From positions 1-17,742 of the forward strand of contig JBBQVS010000082.1 in assembly GCA_038211295.1 (NCBI GenBank): 17,742 nucleotides of DNA. The letters run 5' to 3'. Numbering within the stretch: the first letter of the stretch is position 1; the number at the start of each line of letters is the position of its first letter. Origin of the DNA: JBBQVS01 sp038211295 (GTDB lineage Bacteria; Chloroflexota; Ktedonobacteria; Ktedonobacterales; Ktedonobacteraceae). The translations under genes were made by a program, and so were the position numbers. The notes beneath the pieces were generated by a model. The model made no database searches. It was not told the origin of the DNA and worked only from the letters and a program-made list of their open reading frames with translations. Shown here in pieces: positions 14,133 through 17,742 of the stretch.

Positions 14133-16391
14133 CTATTTTGCCACGAAATTGACCAGCACAAGTGCAACCACCGTAAGAACCGCAACGCCGCCAAAGAAGC
14201 CAATCATATATGACTGCACTCTTCCAGTCTCGGTATAGCGAATGTCACGCCCCAGCGTTGTGACGAGACGAGCGACACCGTTGACGAGGCCATCGACAAT
14301 ATAGGTGTCAAACGCTTGCTCCACATGCGAGAGGCCAAGTACGCCGTACTTAATCAGCAGGTTGTAGAATTCATCAACATAGTAGCGATTGTAGAAAATG
14401 CGGTGCAGAGTTCGCAAGGCCGCGTTATTCTCTACGATAGTGTGCAGGCGTGCGGGATTCAGCCGTGCATACATAAAGTACGCGATCACCAAACCGACAA
14501 GCGATACCGCGATACCAACGTAGGTCAATGGGTCAGTAAACAGGCCAGCAACGTCAAGTGCTTCTCTCGCGCCCACATATGGAAAAAAGCCGAACCAGTA
14601 GCCGGCGATGATGGATGGAATTGCCAGCAGCAGCAACGGAATGGTCATCGTGCGTGGCGACTCTTTCGGATTGCCCACGCCGCGATAGGTGCCGCCCCAC
14701 ATGCCGCCATACTTGCCATCTGTGCCACCAAAGGCCAGAATGAAGGCACGCAACATATAGAACGCGGTAAGGCCAGACGTGCCAAGCGTGATAATAAACA
14801 ACGCCCACTGTCCGCGTTGAGCCGTGAGTCCGATAATCGTCTCTTTACTGAAGAAGCCTGCGAGAAACGGGAAACCTGAGATTGACAGCGTAGCAATCAA
14901 CCAGGTAAGTGCCGTAATCGGCATCTTAGGGCCGAGACCACCCATGAGACGCATATCCTGCACTTCTTTGTGTGTGGCATGGTGCAGTGAATGCAGCACA
15001 CTACCAGCACCCAGGAAGAGCAGTGCTTTGAAAAACGCATGTGTGAACAGGTGGAACATACCGGGGCCTGTACTATAAATCGCCGCCGTTTCGGGGCCAC
15101 CAAGACCAGAGACACCAAGTCCTACAAACATATAGCCAAGTTGACTGATCGTCGAGAAGGCCAGCACACGTTTGAAGTCGGACTGCACAAGCGCGATGGT
15201 CGCGGCAAAGAGTGCCGTGATACCGCCAACCCACGCGACTGTTAGGAGAGCAACGGGGCCAGCCGCCACAAAGAGCGGGAAGACACGCGCCACCATATAG
15301 ACACCAGCAGCAACCATTGTCGCCGCGTGAATAAGTGCGCTGACAGGGGTAGGGCCTTCCATAGCGGAGGGCAACCAGACGTGGAGCGGCACCTGCGCGG
15401 ACTTACCAATGGCACCACAAAATACCAGAATCATCGCGGTTGCCAGCAACCCCTGACTCATAACCTGTGGTGCTTTCACGAACAGCGTAGGAAAGTCGAA
15501 CGTACCTGTATTGACGAAGAGAATCATGATACCGATGATGAAACCAACGTCACCAATACGATTTGTCACAAATGCCTGCATCGCCGCATTCGCGGGCGAG
15601 GGTCGCTGCTCCTCTGGCTTGGCCTTTTTGTTAATCCAGAAGCCAATTAGCAGGTACGAACTCAGACCAACCAGTTCCCAGCCAATGAAGATGACCAGAA
15701 AGTTCTGGGCAAACACGATAACAAGCATCGAGAAGGTGAAGAGGGCGAGGTATGCATAGAAACGCGCATAGCCAGCCGAGTCTTCCATATAACCCTGCGA
15801 GTAGAAATGTACCAGTAATGAGACCGTTGTCACCACCACCAGCATCGCCAGACCCAGCGTGTCTATATGAAAAGCAATGGTATAATCGCCAACTCCGCCC
15901 TTCTGTTTCAGCCAGTCATATGACCAGACAAACGCGCCCGTCTTTTGAAATGCTGTGTCTGAAAGCGAAGAGAGCAGGAGAAACCATGAGTAGATCGCGG
16001 CAAGCAACATAATGCCGATACCGACATAACCACTAACAATAGCACCAGCCGAGAGATGCGCGACTTTGGGGTCTTCGTCATCGTCTTCGCCATGATCGTC
16101 AAGGTTAGCTCCGTGTGCCGCCGCCGCCTGATCTTCGGCGTGTGCGGTAGCATCCTGTGCGCCATGTGCGACGGCGGCGGTGGTTACAGCAGGGACACTG
16201 GCGTAAGCGAGTTCCGCCCCGACGTGCGCCTCTTGTTCATGACCTTCGCCTTCATACGTATTATGTCCATCGTGTGTGGTTATCTGTACTTTTTTTGGAC
16301 GGCTCGTCATATCCCAGACGCGCGTGCCAAACACAATAATCACGAAGGAGAGCAGTGGCGCGAATAAAATCAAACCAGAATATTGATACAT
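14133..16391 (-). CDS. nuoL: NADH-quinone oxidoreductase subunit L with an unusual His/acidic insertion
   Basis: This is the largest antiporter-like subunit of complex I, carrying the lateral helix along the membrane arm. The 752-residue protein (from ATG 16391) has Glu239 in FIGWELVGLSSYLLIGFW (E. coli Glu144) and Lys330 in GAIGKSAQVPLHVWLPSAME (E. coli Lys229). The signature GPTPVSALIHAATMVAAGVY also follows. The core is otherwise standard, but residues of about 32-111 form an insertion between the first and second helices, rich in Ala, His, Asp and Glu. This explains why conserved residues are shifted by about 95-100 positions relative to E. coli and why the protein is well over the usual 610-650 residues. 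The alternative start GTG 16403 overlaps the nuoK stop. Confidence 0.95.
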   Translation of the reverse strand: MYQYSGLILFAPLLSFVIIVFGTRVWDMTSRPKKVQITTHDGHNTYEGEGHEQEAHVGAELAYASVPAVTTAAVAHGAQDATAHAEDQAAAAHGANLDDHGEDDDEDPKVAHLSAGAIVSGYVGIGIMLLAAIYSWFLLLSSLSDTAFQKTGAFVWSYDWLKQKGGVGDYTIAFHIDTLGLAMLVVVTTVSLLVHFYSQGYMEDSAGYARFYAYLALFTFSMLVIVFAQNFLVIFIGWELVGLSSYLLIGFWINKKAKPEEQRPSPANAAMQAFVTNRIGDVGFIIGIMILFVNTGTFDFPTLFVKAPQVMSQGLLATAMILVFCGAIGKSAQVPLHVWLPSAMEGPTPVSALIHAATMVAAGVYMVARVFPLFVAAGPVALLTVAWVGGITALFAATIALVQSDFKRVLAFSTISQLGYMFVGLGVSGLGGPETAAIYSTGPGMFHLFTHAFFKALLFLGAGSVLHSLHHATHKEVQDMRLMGGLGPKMPITALTWLIATLSISGFPFLAGFFSKETIIGLTAQRGQWALFIITLGTSGLTAFYMLRAFILAFGGTDGKYGGMWGGTYRGVGNPKESPRTMTIPLLLLAIPSIIAGYWFGFFPYVGAREALDVAGLFTDPLTYVGIAVSLVGLVIAYFMYARLNPARLHTIVENNAALRTLHRIFYNRYYVDEFYNLLIKYGVLGLSHVEQAFDTYIVDGLVNGVARLVTTLGRDIRYTETGRVQSYMIGFFGGVAVLTVVALVLVNFVAK

Positions 16392-16396
16392 TATGT

Positions 16397-16732
16397 TCAC
16401 CACTTCATCATATCAATATCGCTAACATCCACGGTATTGCGTTTGCGGTAGATCGAGATAACCATAGCCAGCGCAACCGCCGCCTCTGCTGCCGCAACCG
16501 TAATAATGAAGATAGCGAAGATTTGTCCAGTCAAGAGGCCCGAATAGTTCACACCATTGGCATTGACATGGTTATAAAAAGAGAAAGCTACCATAGTGAT
16601 GTTGACCGCATTCAGCATAATTTCAATACCCATAAGTACTGCTATCGCATTACGCTTCGCAATCGCGCCATACAGTCCAATACAAAAAAGCATGGCACCG
16701 AGAACTAGAAAATGATTGAGTGATAGTCCCAT
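16397..16732 (-). CDS. nuoK: NADH-quinone oxidoreductase subunit K
   Basis: This small complex I membrane subunit has three helices in 111 residues, about ten longer than E. coli NuoK. The extra length is in the loop NHVNANGVNYSGLLTG between helices 2 and 3. Glu37 in LMGIEIMLNAVN matches the conserved Glu36 of E. coli, and Glu83 in VAAAEAAVALA matches Glu72; both lie on the proton path. ATG 16732 has CAGGT and an upstream GGAGGA within the end of nuoJ. It ends in a TGA that is directly followed by the nuoL start. Confidence 0.95.
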   Translation of the reverse strand: MGLSLNHFLVLGAMLFCIGLYGAIAKRNAIAVLMGIEIMLNAVNITMVAFSFYNHVNANGVNYSGLLTGQIFAIFIITVAAAEAAVALAMVISIYRKRNTVDVSDIDMMKW

Positions 16733-16737
16733 ACCTG

Positions 16738-17259
16738 TTAGTCCTCCCGACCAATGACAATCGCGCCAACAATAGCAACGAGCAGCACGAGCGACGCAAC
16801 CTCAAAAGGTAGCACGTAGCTATAGGATGAGGGGCTATAGAGAAGCTGCCCTATACGTACTACATTGCTCACGTTCCCCGGCAATGGACTCGACCCGCCA
16901 ACAGTAGCGACAGCGTGCGAACTGTTCATTTCGGCGTAGATGATGCCGACACCAATAAGAATACTAACAATGGCTCCCAGCCACCACTGCTTACTCACGG
17001 GGTTTGTACTCTGTCCGCTCGTGACACGCGTCAACATGATGGCAAACAGGATAAGAATAGTGATTGCGCCAACGTAGATAAGAATCTGCACAATCGCGAT
17101 AAATTCCGCGTTGAGCAAGAGATAGATACCTGCCGCCATCGCGAACACGATCACCAACGCCAACGCGCTGTGTACGATGTTGCGAAGGCCCACCACCGCC
17201 AATGCTGCTCCAATCAGGATCACAGCGACGATCCAGAAGACAAGGGTTGCAAAATCCAT
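16738..17259 (-). CDS. nuoJ: NADH-quinone oxidoreductase subunit J
   Basis: This 173-residue complex I membrane subunit has five predicted helices. The signature NAEFIAIVQILIYVGAITIL is strongly conserved in NuoJ/ND6; its third helix carries the pi-bulge that links quinone reduction to pumping. The N-terminal helix and the SALALVIVFAMAAGIYLLL stretch also fit. ATG 17259 is preceded by GGAGGG at 10 nt. It is the first gene of the visible cluster. No nuoI or nuoH lies upstream, and 480 bases of apparent intergenic sequence precede it. Confidence 0.95.
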   Translation of the reverse strand: MDFATLVFWIVAVILIGAALAVVGLRNIVHSALALVIVFAMAAGIYLLLNAEFIAIVQILIYVGAITILILFAIMLTRVTSGQSTNPVSKQWWLGAIVSILIGVGIIYAEMNSSHAVATVGGSSPLPGNVSNVVRIGQLLYSPSSYSYVLPFEVASLVLLVAIVGAIVIGRED

Positions 17260-17357
17260 ACGAAAATAACCCTCCGAGTGACATTAGATTGTAAATTCAA
17301 ACCTCATAAAAAAAGAGTAGAAGAATATTACATCTTTGTTGAAAAGTTGCTTTATGT

Positions 17358-17366
17358 ATTGTATCA
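17358..17366 (-). promoter_or_regulatory. Possible extended -10 promoter of nuoJKLMN
   Basis: On the minus strand TGATACAAT (TGn plus TACAAT, complement of 17358-17366) is an extended -10. The -35 (TTTTTA) is weak. It would give a leader of about 90 nt for nuoJ. A plus-strand promoter-like pair (TTGAAA 17339-17344, 17 nt, TATCAT 17362-17367) overlaps the same bases, so only one may be real. Confidence 0.35.
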
Positions 17367-17725
17367 TCCACAGTACGGCATAAAAAAAACCGCACCAAAA
17401 GGTGAGAGCAATAGCGATATGTTCCCACTTGCGATTCTAGCAAAACAAACGTGTTGTGGCAAGAGGAAAAGGGACGTATTTCGGGCAGTTTTCTTACATC
17501 TGCACGCGAACAGAGCATCTTCAACAATTTCTTTGCACATTCTTGGACTTTTCTACTAGGTGTAATACGTTTCGGGAAAGCTTTCTGACGCACCTGCGTA
17601 ACAAGGCCATGCATCCCATTGTGCCTACCAGACGTACTTATAATATCTAACTCTGTGCGTACTATGATATACTTTAGGGCAAGTACCTCAGCTATTCTTG
17701 GGAAATAAAAGGCACAAAATTAGTT

Positions 17726-17742
17726 ATGAGCGCGACACACCA
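17726..17742 (+). CDS. Possible start of a rightward gene (edge fragment)
   Basis: ATG 17726 begins MSATH before the window ends. It lies about 46 nt after a predicted transcription start from the extended -10 TGATATACT (17665-17673). An AAAAGG string at 17707-17712 is somewhat far (13 nt) for a ribosome binding site. Only five codons are visible, so no product can be named and the call is tentative. Confidence 0.25.

Larger units (their letters stand above)
17260..17742. other. Intergenic region upstream of nuoJ
   Basis: About 480 bases before nuoJ hold no convincing gene except a possible start at the right edge. Besides the overlapping promoter signals near 17340-17367, there is an extended -10 (TGATATACT, 17665-17673) on the plus strand. 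A short CACC-aaaa-GGTG hairpin followed on the minus strand by a T run (about 17381-17405) is too weak to call a terminator. The extent of the region suggests that it is a divergent control region. Confidence 0.4.

Noticed and set aside
14316..14879. 187-codon open frame on the plus strand inside nuoL
   Set aside because: It is antisense to strongly conserved NuoL codons, has no recognisable domain and no ribosome binding site; it is a shadow of the real gene.
17381..17405. CACC-aaaa-GGTG hairpin plus T run as a terminator of a leftward gene
   Set aside because: The stem is only 4 bp and there is no gene upstream on that strand in view.
16915..17559. 214-codon open frame on the plus strand across nuoJ and the intergenic region
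   Set aside because: It reads antisense through nuoJ and has a low-complexity, charge-rich composition with no family resemblance.
17456..17650. 64-codon plus-strand open frame upstream of nuoJ
   Set aside because: No ribosome binding site, no recognisable motif and unusual composition; likely chance.
1..17742. CRISPR array, tRNA, rRNA, insertion sequence or prophage
   Set aside because: No regularly spaced repeats, no cloverleaf or rRNA-like blocks and no transposase or integrase motifs were seen on either strand.

Overview
The window carries bacterial genes packed on both strands at roughly 50% G+C. The mix of genes points, by inference and with moderate confidence, to a soil member of the Chloroflexota, most likely class Ktedonobacteria. 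That mix is aa3-type oxidase assembly genes, a proton-pumping complex I membrane arm, a secreted eqolisin-type glutamic peptidase, an HTH-GAF regulator and a Cys-rich DnaJ-zinc-finger-like protein. No rRNA, tRNA, CRISPR array or insertion sequence is visible.

Layout. (1) 1-2132, oxidase biogenesis: a partial ctaG-like gene on the minus strand diverges from ctaB (heme O synthase) and a Sco-type copper chaperone on the plus strand. The pair ends at a strong hairpin shared with a convergent small membrane protein gene (GlsB/YeaQ family). (2) 2630-4640: an HTH-GAF regulator translationally coupled to a SAM methyltransferase, with a good sigma70-type promoter and a small palindrome near the transcription start. 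(3) 4690-5719: a secreted G1 (glutamic) peptidase with both catalytic residues, closed by a hairpin shared with the next, convergent gene. (4) 5729-7255, minus: a cytoplasmic protein with two CXXC clusters like the DnaJ zinc finger but no J domain, resembling SSUH2. (5) 7346-10310, minus: a complete thiamine-precursor transporter operon. Its order is promoter, TPP riboswitch, intrinsic terminator, ATPase (thiZ), permease (thiX), substrate-binding protein (thiY), terminator. (6) 10320-10990: a gene graveyard with a frameshifted Fic N-terminus joined to a frameshifted nucleotidyltransferase-like remnant, ending in a perfect 23-bp-arm inverted repeat. (7) 10949-17380, minus: nuoJKLMN, the antiporter-like membrane arm of complex I, without nuoA-I. 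NuoL has an unusual roughly 80-residue His/Asp/Glu/Ala-rich insertion. The last 480 bases are a divergent intergenic region.

Functionally, the oxidase assembly genes and the complex I membrane arm both serve aerobic respiration. The thiamine-precursor transporter is shut off by TPP through premature termination. The most unusual items are the NuoL insertion, the split nuo cluster, the bacterial glutamic peptidase, the SSUH2-like protein and the long perfect palindrome in the pseudogene zone. I did not find a clearly new multi-gene system.
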